A stretch of 64,000 nt of DNA from Halomarina rubra (GCF_023699475.1 NZ_JALXFV010000007.1:348948-412947); one strand, 5' to 3'; shown: positions 42,803 to 52,755, counted from the first letter of the stretch. Program-made: numbers and translations. Notes: a model not told the origin generated them from the sequence alone.

Positions 42803-45679
42803 ATGAGAACTCCGCCGCATGCTCTCGATGCAACCCACGTTGCGCTGGTTGGAGAGGCAGGATGGGTCGACGCGTTCAGAGACGAGTTGGAAACGAAGAC
42901 GGATGCGACGGTGCGCGGGGTTTCGACGGCCACGGCTGCGCTCGACATCGTTCGGGAATCCGCCGTCGACTGCGTCATCTGTGAGTACACGCTCAACGGT
43001 GGGACTGGTATCGAACTCGTGGAGTCGATTCGTGAAGAGACAGAAACGCTCCCGATAGTGATGTGTACTGCCAGCGGGGACGAGACAGTAGCGAGCACCG
43101 CCATCGGGGCTGGTGTCTCCGACTACATCGCGTTGGACGAGCCACATAGCGACGAGTTCGACGACGTTCTCGCTCGCGTGGACCGGTGTGTTCGGGACGG
43201 GAAGCGATCGATGACACGGCAGGACAGAGCTCGCCAGTTCGACGCGATCTTCCACGACTCCCGGACCGCGACGTGGGTGCTCGACGCCGACGGTGCGCTG
43301 ACTCGCGTCAACGAGACCGCTCGTGATCAGATACCGAATACGGTCGAGGACATCGTTGGCGAATCGTTCTGGACCCTCCCGTGGTGGGCGCACGACGAGA
43401 CAATCCAGACGGACGTACGGCGGGTCGTCGAAACCGCCCTCGAGGGAGGGTTCGGTCATGCTGTTGTCACCCACACACCGGTCACAGAATCGGCGAATGT
43501 TGTCGAACTCTCCGCCCGCCCCGTCCACGATGGGTTCGGAAATCTCGTCTCGGTGGTCGTCGAGGGGGTGGACATCACCGAACGAGTGACGCTCGAACGC
43601 GACCTCCGCCAGTCCGAGGAGCTCCACCGGGTGACGCTCAACAACATGACCGACACGGTCCTCATGACCGACGACACCGGTGAGTACACCTACGTCTGCC
43701 CGAACGTCCACTTCATCTTCGGCTATACCGACGAGGAGATTCACCAGCACCACCCTATCGACGACCTGCTCGGCGAGGACCTGTTCGACCGTGACGAACT
43801 CGCCGCAAAGGGGGTCCTCAAGAACATCGAGTGTACCGCGACGGACAAGGCCGGACGTGAACACACGCTGCTCGTCAACGTCCGCGAGGTGTCTATTCAG
43901 GACGGCTCACTTCTGTACAGCTGTCGTGACATCACGAAGCGGAAACAGCGTGAAGAAGCCCTGGCGACCCTCCACGGGACCGCCCGAGATTTCCTCTACG
44001 CCGAGACGCCGTACGAAATCGCTCAGCACGTCGTCGACGACGCACCCGGCGTCGTGAACCTCGATGCGAGCGCCGTCTACCTGTTCGACGCCGACGAAAA
44101 CGAACTCCAGCCAGCCGCGCAGTCACCCACAATGCGGGAGTTGAACGGGCCGCTTCCAGCAGTCCGAACTGACGACCCCGGACTCGTCAGTCACAGCTTC
44201 CTGCACGACGAACCGCGGTTCTTCGACGACGTTCACGATTCGGAGCGACTCGACAACCGTGCGACCGACCTCCGCAGTGTCGCGTACATCCCGCTCGGTG
44301 ACCACGGGGTGTTCATCGTCGGTTCGGCAGTCGTCGGACAGTTCGATTCGGTGAGTCGGGAACTAGCTGACCTCCTGGCGGCGACCGGTGAGGCCGCACT
44401 CGACCGCGTCCGACGCGAAGGGCGACTTCGCCAACAGGAACGCGAGCTTCAACAGCGCAACACCGAACTCACCGCGCTCAATCGTATCAACGAGATTATC
44501 CGCGAAATCGACCAGGCACTCGTCGGGGCCGAAACGCGAACGGAGATCGACCACGCCGTCTGCGAACGGTTGACCGACGACGACCGGTTCGCGTTCGCGT
44601 GGATCGGCGTCGTCGACACTGTGGGCGACGTCGTCGAACCGCGCTCATGGGCCGGTGAGGAGCGGGGGTACCTCGACGAGATTTCCTTCACCGTCGCGGA
44701 GTCAGGAGTCGAACCGGCTGGCCGGACCGCGGCGACGCAGTCCGTGACGACTGTCGACAACGTCGCCGAGCAGCTTCGGCAGGAAGCGTGGCGAACGAAC
44801 GCCCTGTCGCGTGATTTCCTCTCCGTCCTGAGTGTTCCGCTCGCTTACGACGAGTTCACGTACGGTGTCCTGACGGTGTACGCCGATGCCCAGGACGCGT
44901 TCGACGATACCGCACGGGAAGTCATCGCAGAACTCGGTGAGACTATCGCGTCAGCGACCAGTGCTATCGAGCGGAAGAACGCACTGTTGACGACGTCGGT
45001 TACCCGCGTCGAGTTCGCCGTTGACGACCCGTCGTTCGTTCTCACGCGCCTCGCGCGGGAAGCGGACTGCCAACTCTCCTATCGGGGTGGCGTCCAACAG
45101 ACCGAGCACGGGAGTGACGTGTTCGTGACGGTTGACGGTGCTTCCGTCGAGGCGCTTCAGGAGGCCGCGAACGCTCTCGTGGCTGTCGAGCGAGTCCAGC
45201 CAATCAGTACAGATGCGTCCGGTGGCGTCGTCCGATTACGAATCGCACAGCCATTCTTGGCACTCGAACTGGCGGACCACGGTGCAGTACTTCAGCAAAT
45301 CGTGGCTACGGACGCAGAGACAACGCTCCGAATCGACATCCCGGAGTCAGTCGACGTCCGCCACATCACACGTCTGGTGTCGAACTCGGTCGACGGGGTC
45401 GACCTCCGGTCGAAACGGACGCTCGACGGGTCGTCGACGCGGGACCTCTACTCGCGATTCCTCGAACGAGTTACCGACCGGCAACTCGAGGTGATCCAGA
45501 CGGCCTACTACAGCGGCTTCTTCGAAGCACCACGTGAGAGCACAGGTGAAGACGTCGCAGCTGCGCTCGACATCTCGCCAGCGGCGTTCTATCGGCACGC
45601 ACGGACAGTACAGCGGAAGCTCTTCTCGACGCTGTTCGACGAGGTCGGTGTCGGCGCGTTCCCAGCCACGGAGGGCTGA
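42803..45679 (+). CDS. Multi-domain receiver/PAS/GAF/HTH_10 regulator (Bat-like)
   Basis: 958 residues from the ATG at 42803. An N-terminal receiver-like domain (ATHVALVGEAG, VDCVICEYTLNGGTGIELV, TASGDE) has Glu in place of the phosphorylated Asp in VICEYTL, so it may not be phosphorylated. Two PAS domains follow (DAIFHDSRTATWVLDADG; RVTLNNMTDTVLMTDDTGEY), then two GAF domains joined by a helix (RQQERELQQRNTELTALNRINEIIREI), a bacterio-opsin-activator domain and a final HTH_10 (TDRQLEVIQTAYYSGFFEAPRESTGEDVAAAL). It thus senses internal signals and binds DNA in one chain, without a histidine kinase domain. Targets unknown; GdhB follows 310 nt downstream and MFS is divergent. Confidence 0.88.
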   Translation: MRTPPHALDATHVALVGEAGWVDAFRDELETKTDATVRGVSTATAALDIVRESAVDCVICEYTLNGGTGIELVESIREETETLPIVMCTASGDETVASTAIGAGVSDYIALDEPHSDEFDDVLARVDRCVRDGKRSMTRQDRARQFDAIFHDSRTATWVLDADGALTRVNETARDQIPNTVEDIVGESFWTLPWWAHDETIQTDVRRVVETALEGGFGHAVVTHTPVTESANVVELSARPVHDGFGNLVSVVVEGVDITERVTLERDLRQSEELHRVTLNNMTDTVLMTDDTGEYTYVCPNVHFIFGYTDEEIHQHHPIDDLLGEDLFDRDELAAKGVLKNIECTATDKAGREHTLLVNVREVSIQDGSLLYSCRDITKRKQREEALATLHGTARDFLYAETPYEIAQHVVDDAPGVVNLDASAVYLFDADENELQPAAQSPTMRELNGPLPAVRTDDPGLVSHSFLHDEPRFFDDVHDSERLDNRATDLRSVAYIPLGDHGVFIVGSAVVGQFDSVSRELADLLAATGEAALDRVRREGRLRQQERELQQRNTELTALNRINEIIREIDQALVGAETRTEIDHAVCERLTDDDRFAFAWIGVVDTVGDVVEPRSWAGEERGYLDEISFTVAESGVEPAGRTAATQSVTTVDNVAEQLRQEAWRTNALSRDFLSVLSVPLAYDEFTYGVLTVYADAQDAFDDTAREVIAELGETIASATSAIERKNALLTTSVTRVEFAVDDPSFVLTRLAREADCQLSYRGGVQQTEHGSDVFVTVDGASVEALQEAANALVAVERVQPISTDASGGVVRLRIAQPFLALELADHGAVLQQIVATDAETTLRIDIPESVDVRHITRLVSNSVDGVDLRSKRTLDGSSTRDLYSRFLERVTDRQLEVIQTAYYSGFFEAPRESTGEDVAAALDISPAAFYRHARTVQRKLFSTLFDEVGVGAFPATEG

Positions 45680-45757
45680 TGTCGGGACGATACACCTGAA
45701 GTAGCCGGATGCGACTACGGGGGTACTCTCTAGCACTACTTACCACACCTGTTTGCT

Positions 45758-45805
45758 TTGTTGAATAGCGAACCATCTTCAGACACGCCAGCATGATGTT
45801 GAACT
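45758..45805 (-). mobile_element. Possible 3' end of a lost IS5-type element
   Basis: On the minus strand the frame reads FNIMLACLKMVRYSTKQ, and GGTTCGCTATTCAACAAAGC resembles ends of haloarchaeal IS5-group elements, whose transposases end in MVRYFNKA-like residues. Only about 50 nt are left. This is from memory of such ends and is weak. Confidence 0.25.
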
Positions 45806-45845
45806 AGTACGCCGATGCGCTGACACCGTGTAGATTCTCGTGACG

Positions 45846-45989
45846 ATGAGAGATGTCGAATACGACCCTCAGGAGGAATCGGCGTACGAGTGCTTCAACT
45901 GCGGTACCATCGTGGTCGAGGAGTCCTGCCCGCGTTCGTGCCCCGACTGTGGCGGCTCGATGCGCAACCGACTGACGACGTTCGAGTAG
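45846..45989 (+). CDS. Small rubrerythrin-like zinc-ribbon protein
   Basis: 47 residues. It has two metal-binding pairs: CFNCG at 16-20 and CPDCGG near the end, with an extra Cys in EESCPRSC between. This rubredoxin-type ribbon is a common small haloarchaeal protein (DUF7129/rubrerythrin-like) that often precedes gdhB, as here with a 3-nt gap. It may be a regulatory or iron-binding partner for the dehydrogenase operon. Confidence 0.7.
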   Translation: MRDVEYDPQEESAYECFNCGTIVVEESCPRSCPDCGGSMRNRLTTFE

Positions 45990-45992
45990 GCA

Positions 45993-47279
45993 ATGGCAAC
46001 CGATTCACAGCAGACGACGCAATCTGAGTCACCCGAAGACGACGAACCTGCTATCGAGACAGCTCGACGCCAACTCGACCACGCGGCCGAGCAGTTCGAT
46101 ATCGACCGGAGTATCGTCGAACGACTCAAACACCCCGCAAAGGTGACGGAAGTCGCCGTTCCCATCGAGCGTGACGACGGCACCGTCGAGGTATTCACTG
46201 GGTTCCGCGCCCAACACGACAGCGTTCGTGGACCGTTCAAAGGTGGGCTCCGGTACCATCCCGACGTTACTCGCGACGAGTGTGTTGGGCTGTCGATGTG
46301 GATGACCTGGAAATGCGCTGTCATGGACATTCCATTCGGTGGCGCAAAGGGGGGCGTCGTCGTCAACCCGAAAGAGCTGAGCGACGGAGAGACCGAACGA
46401 CTTACCCGCCGGTTCGCACAGGAGATCCGAGACGTCATCGGGCCGAACCGAGACATTCCCGCCCCTGATATGGGGACGAACGCACAGACAATGGCCTGGA
46501 TGATGGACGCCTACAGCATGCAGGTTGGAGAGACGACACCGGGTGTCGTCACTGGCAAACCTCCGATAGTGGGCGGGAGTTACGGTCGTGAGGAAGCCCC
46601 CGGCCGAAGTGTGGCGATCGTCACTCGCGAAACGTGTGAACACTACGGGATGTCGCTGGACCACGCGACGGTCGCTGTCCAAGGTTTCGGCAGCGTCGGT
46701 GCGAACGCCGCTCGGTTGCTCGACGACTGGGGTGCAGACGTCGTCGCGGTCAGTGACGTCAACGGTGCTGTCTACGACCCCGGTGGACTCGATATCGCGT
46801 CAATTCCGACGCACGACGAGGAACCGGAGGCCGTGACGAAGAACGCGACTGACGTACTGCCCAACGAGGAACTGCTCGAACTCGATGTCGACGTCCTGAT
46901 TCCTGCTGCTGTCGGGAACGTCATCACCGAGCAGAACGCAGACGCGATTCAGGCATCACTCGTCATCGAGGGTGCGAATGGTCCGACGACCTCCGGTGCG
47001 GACGCGATTCTCCACGAACGAGAGATACCAGTGGTTCCTGACATCCTTGCCAACGCTGGCGGCGTGACCGTCTCGTACTTCGAGTGGCTGCAGGACATCA
47101 ATCGCCGTGCGTGGTCACTCGACCGCGTCAACGACGAACTCGAAGAGGAGATGCAGACTGCCTGGGGTGAGGTCCGCGACGTCGTCGAAGAACAGGGCGT
47201 TTCGTGGCGAGATGCAGCCTACGCGGTTGCCCTTTCGCGCATCGCCGATGCCCACGGCTCACGAGGACTCTGGCCGTAG
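45993..47279 (+). CDS. gdhB: Glutamate dehydrogenase
   Basis: 428 residues. [12 protein letters not shown] and [15 protein letters not shown] contain the catalytic lysines and glycine loop; [28 protein letters not shown] is the Rossmann dinucleotide fold. The length and the N-terminal extension match haloarchaeal GdhB. It converts 2-oxoglutarate and ammonium to glutamate, or the reverse, in the cytoplasm. The coenzyme is not certain: Asp at the end of beta-2 (VSDVNG) favours NAD. It is preceded by the small zinc ribbon gene and followed by a three-helix membrane protein gene one nucleotide after its stop. Confidence 0.95.
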   Translation: MATDSQQTTQSESPEDDEPAIETARRQLDHAAEQFDIDRSIVERLKHPAKVTEVAVPIERDDGTVEVFTGFRAQHDSVRGPFKGGLRYHPDVTRDECVGLSMWMTWKCAVMDIPFGGAKGGVVVNPKELSDGETERLTRRFAQEIRDVIGPNRDIPAPDMGTNAQTMAWMMDAYSMQVGETTPGVVTGKPPIVGGSYGREEAPGRSVAIVTRETCEHYGMSLDHATVAVQGFGSVGANAARLLDDWGADVVAVSDVNGAVYDPGGLDIASIPTHDEEPEAVTKNATDVLPNEELLELDVDVLIPAAVGNVITEQNADAIQASLVIEGANGPTTSGADAILHEREIPVVPDILANAGGVTVSYFEWLQDINRRAWSLDRVNDELEEEMQTAWGEVRDVVEEQGVSWRDAAYAVALSRIADAHGSRGLWP

Positions 47280-47280
47280 G

Positions 47281-47667
47281 ATGGTTCGTGTCTCGTTCGT
47301 CCAGTCACGCCAGCCGTCAACCCCACTCGAACGAGGCATCTATCGTGTCTACCAACTGGGAACCATTGGGGCGGTATTGACAGCGGCTTCATTTCTGGGC
47401 TATCTAGTCGTGGGAATGGGATTGGCCTCTGTCGGTATATACGATCCAGTGTTCGTACCAATGACACTGGGCGACCCAGTCTTCGTTATCTCTGCTTTTC
47501 TCGCCAGCACGTCAATTGTAGTGACGTCAGGCTGTTTGATTCTTCTCACACTACTTTGTGGAGCCGATGATGCAACCTCGGAGTTCGTCATCATCGTCGG
47601 TTTGATTGCACTGGGATGCGGCGCTGCTGCAATGCGAATCACGATACAGGCCGGTAGTTGGATATGA
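47281..47667 (+). CDS. Small three-helix membrane protein
   Basis: 128 residues, starting one nucleotide after the gdhB stop, so in the same transcript. After a short basic start (MVRVSFVQSRQP) there are three hydrophobic helices (AVLTAASFLGYLVVGMG, FVISAFLASTSIVVTSGCLILLTLL and FVIIVGLIALGCGAAAM). No family recognised. A link to ammonium or glutamate metabolism is only suggested by position. Confidence 0.65.
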   Translation: MVRVSFVQSRQPSTPLERGIYRVYQLGTIGAVLTAASFLGYLVVGMGLASVGIYDPVFVPMTLGDPVFVISAFLASTSIVVTSGCLILLTLLCGADDATSEFVIIVGLIALGCGAAAMRITIQAGSWI

Positions 47668-47719
47668 ACGCTGAGTCTACAAACCACTCAGATTAGTTCG
47701 GTTGTCTCGTCGGGAGACC

Positions 47720-48475
47720 TCAGCGGGCGAGAAGCCCCCCCTCGACCGGCAGCGGGTGGCCGTTGACGAACGACGCGTCCGAAGACGCCAACCACACGAC
47801 TGCGGCAGCGATTTCCTCGGGTTCAGCCATCCGTCCGAGCGGTTGTTCGGCCGTAATTTGGTCGATTGCTTCTGGATGCTCTTCGAGCGAGCGTTCGACC
47901 ATCGGCGTCCTGACGACACCTGGACAGACTGCGTTGACTCGGATTCCTTCGCCTCCGTACTCTACGGCAGCCTGTCGCGTCAATCCGACCACACCGTGTT
48001 TGCTGGCGACGTAGGGTGCTGTTCCATCTCCCGACAGCCCCGCGATGGACGATGTGTTGACGATCGTTCCTCCGCCACGTTCGACCATGGCTGCGACTTC
48101 GTGTTTCATCGCGAGGAAGATGCCAGTGAGATTGATATCGAGTACCAGTCCCCAGTTGTCCGCGGACTGTTGGGCCAGCGGTGAGCCATCACCTTCGATA
48201 CCGGCGTTGTTGTGAGCGATATCCAATCCCCCATAGGTCTCGATAGCAGTGTCGACCATCTTCTGGACGTCCTCCTCGTCCGTGACGTCTACCTCGACGA
48301 AGATGGCAGCTCCACCGTCGGATTCGATTCGGTCGACGGTCTCTGCTCCACCCTCGGCGTCGACGTCTGCAACGACGACTGAAGCGCCTTCAGCTGCCAA
48401 CCGCTCGGCAGAAGCCCGTCCGATTCCGGAACTCGCGCCCGTGACGATCGCAACGTCCTCTGCGAGTGTTCCCAT
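47720..48475 (-). CDS. Short-chain dehydrogenase/reductase (SDR), second in tandem
   Basis: 251 residues. TGASSGIGRASAERL is the nucleotide-binding motif, VVVADVDAEGG selects NAD by Asp, HNNAGIEG is the core motif and YVASKHGVVGL gives the catalytic Tyr-Lys. It is a classical SDR, annotated as glucose dehydrogenase or 3-oxoacyl reductase in relatives. It lies 6 nt downstream of another SDR and is read in the same operon. The substrate is unknown. Confidence 0.9.
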   Translation of the reverse strand: MGTLAEDVAIVTGASSGIGRASAERLAAEGASVVVADVDAEGGAETVDRIESDGGAAIFVEVDVTDEEDVQKMVDTAIETYGGLDIAHNNAGIEGDGSPLAQQSADNWGLVLDINLTGIFLAMKHEVAAMVERGGGTIVNTSSIAGLSGDGTAPYVASKHGVVGLTRQAAVEYGGEGIRVNAVCPGVVRTPMVERSLEEHPEAIDQITAEQPLGRMAEPEEIAAAVVWLASSDASFVNGHPLPVEGGLLAR

Positions 48476-48481
48476 TCGATA

Positions 48482-49255
48482 TCACCCCGTGTTTGCGTAG
48501 CCGCCGTCGACCAGAATCGACTCGGCGCTCACGTATCCCGCGAGGTCGCTCGCGAGGAACACTGCGACGCCAGCGACGTCTTCCGGCGTCCCACTTCGAC
48601 GCTGGGGAACCATCTGGACGAACTGTTCAGCGACATCGTCGTCCATCCCTGGCATGTCCTGTTCGGACAGCGCCGTCTGAATGCTACCAGGGTGTATCGC
48701 GTTGACACGGATTCCCTCGGGGCCGAGCTTATCCGCCAGTGAGTACGTGAGCATTCGAACTCCAGCCTTCGACATATTGTAGACTGGGTAGGTAGCGTTG
48801 CCCAGATAGCCAGCGAGGCTGGACATATTGATGATGCTACCACCGCCGTTTTCAACCATCCGCTTGGCGGCTGCTTGCGCGCTGAAGAAGACTCCCTTTG
48901 CGTTGATTTCCATGACTTGGTCGTACTCCGATTCGGTCGTCTCCAAGAAGTCGTTCGTCCGGAAGATACCCGCGTTGTTCACCATCACGTCGATACCGCC
49001 GAACTCCTCGGCGGCGTCGACCGCCGCCTCAAGATCTTCTTGGCTGGTAACGTCACACTCAACGTAGCTCGCTGCGCCGTCCGTCTCGGCGTTGATTTGT
49101 TCGTGGGTCGGAGTTCCTCCTTCACGTGGGGACTCTTGCAGGTCAGCGACCACGACATCGGCTCCGTGGTTTGCGAACGCCAGCGAAATGCCCCGTCCTA
49201 TGCCACTGGAACCACCAGTTACGACAGCGGACTTACCATCTAGTAAGTTATCCAT
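48482..49255 (-). CDS. Short-chain dehydrogenase/reductase (SDR), first in tandem
   Basis: 257 residues. TGGSSGIGRGISLAF, VNNAGIFRTNDF and YNMSKAGVRML give a complete classical SDR with catalytic Ser-Tyr-Lys. VVVADLQESPREGGTP suggests NAD use. It differs from the second SDR over most of its length, so the pair is not a recent duplication. An AT-rich region (TATTATATTTATCG, 49290-49305) just upstream supplies a TATA box. A TetR regulator gene lies 860 nt away on the same strand and may control the operon. Confidence 0.9.
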   Translation of the reverse strand: MDNLLDGKSAVVTGGSSGIGRGISLAFANHGADVVVADLQESPREGGTPTHEQINAETDGAASYVECDVTSQEDLEAAVDAAEEFGGIDVMVNNAGIFRTNDFLETTESEYDQVMEINAKGVFFSAQAAAKRMVENGGGSIINMSSLAGYLGNATYPVYNMSKAGVRMLTYSLADKLGPEGIRVNAIHPGSIQTALSEQDMPGMDDDVAEQFVQMVPQRRSGTPEDVAGVAVFLASDLAGYVSAESILVDGGYANTG

Positions 49256-49547
49256 GATTAACTAAGCGTACAGCCGGGACATAAATCTAGTATTATATTT
49301 ATCGTCGGTGATTCGTGGATTGATATCTTTCTGGTCGTTTTGAGTCGTTTTTCGACGCTTTGGGTACGCTTTTCGTTCGGCGAATGGTGTCGCCAGAGCA
49401 CCGCGCATATTTCAGTGATTCAGTACTTTCACGCAGGGGCTCCCACAAACGGCGAGAAAAACTTACTACCTCATTTGCTGATTGGCACAAGGGTAACTTG
49501 GGCACCACCTACGGCGTGTCGCGCCCACAGTTGCTTCGCAGGAGTTC

Positions 49548-50001
49548 GTGGAACGCACCGTAGAACTTGCCCGTGAGATCGTCGAAGATGGAGGACGGCC
49601 CTACTCGTGTCTCGTCGTCCGAGACGGATCAGTCCTCGCGAAAGCCCAAACTTGGTCGAGCAGTCGAGCGATCCGACTGCACACGCCGAGACTGTCGCCT
49701 GCGCCAAGCGTGTCAACGACTCGGCAGTGAGCATCTCACAGGGTTTGGCGTCTACGTCCTCGCTCACCCGTGTCCGACGTGTCTCGGAGCGTTGTACTAC
49801 TGCAGTCCCGACAACGTCTTCTTCCTCACTCAGCGAGAGGAGTATGAAAAGTTCTACACGGATAGTCGCAAGTACTTCGAATTCGGCGAGTTCTATGACG
49901 AGTACGCCAAAGAGTGGGACGAGCGAGATCTCCCGCTCGTCTACGAACAGCGCGACGAAGGGATTGAGATTTACGAACGCTGGCAGACACTCGACGAGTA
50001 A
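49548..50001 (+). pseudogene. Nucleoside/cytosine deaminase-like gene, frameshifted twice
   Basis: Three consecutive pieces in three frames make one deaminase: FVERTVELAREIVEDGGRPYSCLVVRDGSVLAKAQ (frame of 49548), then LVEQSSDPTAHAETVACAKRVNDS (about 49640-49740), then GFGVYVLAHPCPTCLGALYYC to the stop at 50001. HAE and PCPTC are the zinc and catalytic motifs of the CDA fold, all present but out of frame. Two frameshifts, near 49640 and 49745, separate them. The C-terminal tail (EFYDEYAKEWDERDLPLVYEQ) fits guanine/cytosine deaminases of haloarchaea. The gene therefore appears inactive, possibly a recent loss. Confidence 0.75.
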
Positions 50002-50117
50002 CTGCAGCCCGGTTCTCTGATTGGCGCGTACACGTACCGTGACGTACTCTCAATACTCCAATACAGAATCGGAGCCAGTCGACTGCCGTGTTTCCGCTAT
50101 CAGCCACGGGGGACTGG

Positions 50118-50738
50118 TTAAGAGTCGGTTGGCCGCTCCGACGACCCATCGATAACGACCTCCTGTATGTACCGTGTTGCCGTCCGTCGTGCGATGGCGA
50201 GTTCCTCTGTGTCATCGAACACGACGCTCCGAGTGCGCCCGCCGTCGATAATCGTCATTAGCGAGTTGGTGACTTCGGTGGCATCAGTATCCGAAAACAC
50301 TCCCTCGTCGATTCCGTGGTTGACGACCGCCTTGATTGTGAATCGAATGTACTCGTCATTTCGTTCGAAGCGGTCCCTAAACGCCGGTTTGTGCGGGGTC
50401 TGACTTCGCATCTCCAATAGTGCGCTTTGGAGGTACGGATGGTCCTGAGGGTCAACGAGGAGCTTATCCAGTAATATCTCCAGACGCCGCACCGGATCGG
50501 TGGTTTCGATTCGATTGATCTCGTCCATGTAGAGTTCGACGAGGTAGTCGAGAAATGCCATCAGGAGTTCGTCTTTCGTATCGTAGTGATAGTGCACGGC
50601 CGCCGTCGATTTCCCGTATTCGTCGGCTATTCGCTGGACTGTGAGGTTGGCGTAACCCCCGTTTCGAAGGGCTCGGAACGTCGCTCGCATAATCTCCTCG
50701 TCAGCATCAGAGTGAGAGTTGCTCGGCGAATCGGTCAC
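50118..50738 (-). CDS. TetR/AcrR family transcriptional regulator
   Basis: 206 residues. EEIMRATFRALRNGGYANLTVQRIADEYGKSTAAVHYHYDTKDELLMAFLDY is a complete TetR DNA-binding domain with recognition helix STAAVHYHYD. The helical C-terminal part binds an unidentified ligand. Typically it represses a nearby operon: the SDR pair and the small membrane protein at 50810 are candidates. A palindrome-like CTAACTGGTTAG lies at 51022-51033 beyond the small gene, but whether TetR uses it is open. Confidence 0.88.
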   Translation of the reverse strand: MTDSPSNSHSDADEEIMRATFRALRNGGYANLTVQRIADEYGKSTAAVHYHYDTKDELLMAFLDYLVELYMDEINRIETTDPVRRLEILLDKLLVDPQDHPYLQSALLEMRSQTPHKPAFRDRFERNDEYIRFTIKAVVNHGIDEGVFSDTDATEVTNSLMTIIDGGRTRSVVFDDTEELAIARRTATRYIQEVVIDGSSERPTDS

Positions 50739-50809
50739 TATCTCTTACTCTTCCGTTAGGCGCATAACGATTACCACTCCCGAATCGGTTGCCGTCCGTC
50801 GATAGCAGG

Positions 50810-50998
50810 TTATCGATTATTGGCAGCGGATTCCACCGATGGACTGGTTGCCTTCTCGTACAGCCATAGCAGGAGAATGAAGGGCAGGAGTGGGAGAGCT
50901 AGTACCAAGAGGCCCGCGAAAATCAGGTTTCCAATCACCGTCATTTCCAGGTTGCTGAAGTCCTTTCGCGCAGGGTACACTGATTTGCCCATACTCAA
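50810..50998 (-). CDS. Small membrane protein, DUF7535-like
   Basis: 62 residues (60 if the second ATG is used), with a short basic start and two neighbouring hydrophobic segments (VIGNLIFAGLLVLALPLLPFILLLWLY), then a polar tail. The DUF7535-type small haloarchaeal proteins have this LVLLPLLPF-like core. It lies 71 nt upstream of the TetR gene on the same strand and is probably co-transcribed. Confidence 0.6.
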   Translation of the reverse strand: MSMGKSVYPARKDFSNLEMTVIGNLIFAGLLVLALPLLPFILLLWLYEKATSPSVESAANNR

Positions 50999-51263
50999 CT
51001 AACCGATACGGGCGGTGAAAAGCTAACTGGTTAGTAAGCTAGTGAAATTGAGATGGGGAGGGTATCGTTTCATAAGTCCTCAGGAGCTATCTGGAGCCAC
51101 TTTAAAAGCTAATCACTCGGTAGTTCGACGCCGATCGCCCACGGAGTACGGTCACTTGTAGGAATCCATCGACTGTAAGCCGGTATAGTCCGTGTCTATC
51201 TCAGAAAGTGATTCGACCAGCAGTTCGACACAACCAATCGTATCGGTTGCATACGAATCGAGT

Positions 51264-52001
51264 ATGCGTACTCCGACGGTGGCTGTCTTTCGTCCCGATG
51301 ACGGACGAATATCCGAGGCAGTCGAGTTCCTCGAATCCCTCGGCGTGGACGCTGTGCCAGACCCTATGCTCACTGTCCAGCCGACAGGCGAGAGACCCGG
51401 ACACGCCGAATTCTGCATATTTACGAGTCCCACTGGTGTCGAGATCGCCGCAGAAACCGGGTGGACACCGAAGGACGCGACAGTCTGTGCTGTGGGGCAA
51501 TCAACAGCCTCGGTTCTCCGAGAGCACGAGTATCAGGTCGACGTCGTCCCATCGACGTTCACCTCAACAGGGCTGGTCGAATCATTGGCACCAGCAGTCA
51601 TGGGGAAGTCCGTCGAACTCGCTCGGAGCGCTCATGGGAGCAACGTTCTCATCGATGGGCTCGAATCAGCAGGAGCCTCTGTTAGCGAGACGGTGCTGTA
51701 TCGATTGGAGCGGCCACACACAGCTGGACATTCGGTTTTACTGGCTGTCGATGGTAAACTCGATGGGGTGCTCTTCACTTCACCCAGGACCGTGGACCAC
51801 TTCTTCGAATGCAAGGCGGAAACATTGGATGACTCGGAGATACAGCAGGCTCTCAACGGTTGTGTCGTCGGAGCGATTGGTTCACCAACCGCCCGCAGGG
51901 TCCGAGCGTACGGACTAGCAGTCAGCGTGGTTCCAGACTCCGTCGAGTTCGAACAGCTAGCAGAAGATACAGTAGAGCGGATTCAGAGGACTTTGGAGTA
52001 G
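51264..52001 (+). CDS. hemD: Uroporphyrinogen-III synthase
   Basis: 245 residues from the ATG at 51264. The fold is visible as two alpha/beta halves: VAVFRPDDGRISEAVEFLESLGVDAVPDPMLTV and FTSPTGVEIAAE in the first, and ETVLYRLERP with GVLFTSPRTVDHFFE in the second; AIGSPTARRVRAYGL near the end is typical. It closes hydroxymethylbilane to uroporphyrinogen III in haem and cobalamin synthesis. HemD is a poorly conserved family, and no other tetrapyrrole gene is near, so this could be an extra copy. The position beside a haem-type cargo (truncated haemoglobin, DoxX) is suggestive only. Confidence 0.8.
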   Translation: MRTPTVAVFRPDDGRISEAVEFLESLGVDAVPDPMLTVQPTGERPGHAEFCIFTSPTGVEIAAETGWTPKDATVCAVGQSTASVLREHEYQVDVVPSTFTSTGLVESLAPAVMGKSVELARSAHGSNVLIDGLESAGASVSETVLYRLERPHTAGHSVLLAVDGKLDGVLFTSPRTVDHFFECKAETLDDSEIQQALNGCVVGAIGSPTARRVRAYGLAVSVVPDSVEFEQLAEDTVERIQRTLE

Positions 52002-52057
52002 GCCACCAACCAACTGGTGCGGACTATCAGACGGGTCAGAAGACACGAACACGTAAT

Positions 52058-52501
52058 CTAATCGTCTCCGAGTTGGGCCTTGATGTGCGATTTGAGGAGT
52101 GTGCGATGGCAACGCTTCTTGTCTGTGTTCTCAAAACAGACCAAGACGAGATGTTCACCGGTGCGCAATCGGTCAAGGAGGTCTTCAACTGCCTGTTGAG
52201 CGGTTGGGTTGTTTGTCAACTGCGATCGATACCGGCCACTGACGTCAAGTTCGTCCCACGCGGCATTGTGTGCTCCTTCGTCACACATCCCGTGAAGCTT
52301 GAGGTCCTCGTGACGCTGTTTGAACGTTTCCAGCAGGTCCGCAGATAGGCCGAGAGCTTGGTAGTTCTCGTCGACAGCGGCATGGAACCACCCGGTCGGA
52401 TGACGGACGACACCGACGAGTGTTGCGTTCTCCGGGATGTCGACGAGACCATGCTGGATGGCCGCTACGTAGGTGTCACCAAGTGGTTCATCGAGACTCA
52501 T
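52058..52501 (-). CDS. DUF488 family protein
   Basis: 147 residues. LVCFENTDKKRCHRTLLKSHI is the conserved C-terminal motif of DUF488 (Cys, Cys, His residues), and TLVGVVRHPTGWF matches the early part of the domain. The usual N-terminal segment is reduced, so this is a short variant. Function unknown; a role in nucleic acid metabolism has been proposed for the family. It converges with hemD, 57 nt apart. Confidence 0.7.
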   Translation of the reverse strand: MSLDEPLGDTYVAAIQHGLVDIPENATLVGVVRHPTGWFHAAVDENYQALGLSADLLETFKQRHEDLKLHGMCDEGAHNAAWDELDVSGRYRSQLTNNPTAQQAVEDLLDRLRTGEHLVLVCFENTDKKRCHRTLLKSHIKAQLGDD

Positions 52502-52755
52502 TATCCCGTACTCAGCACCCTACTGGAACGACTCTTTCGACGGTGGTGCATCGTCATACTGTGGAAGATGAATTGCAATGTCGCGCGTTAATCGATTTAC
52601 AGTGACCCCATACCTAACGGCGAACATGCAGCTATTCATTTTCTACGCGTCAAGGCTGCTGAGCGACTCTGGATGGTCTTCTATGAGCGGTCGGTTCACT
52701 TTCACTGAATTCCGGTTAGATGTTTATGCACTGTCGGCCAAACGATAGGCTTACC

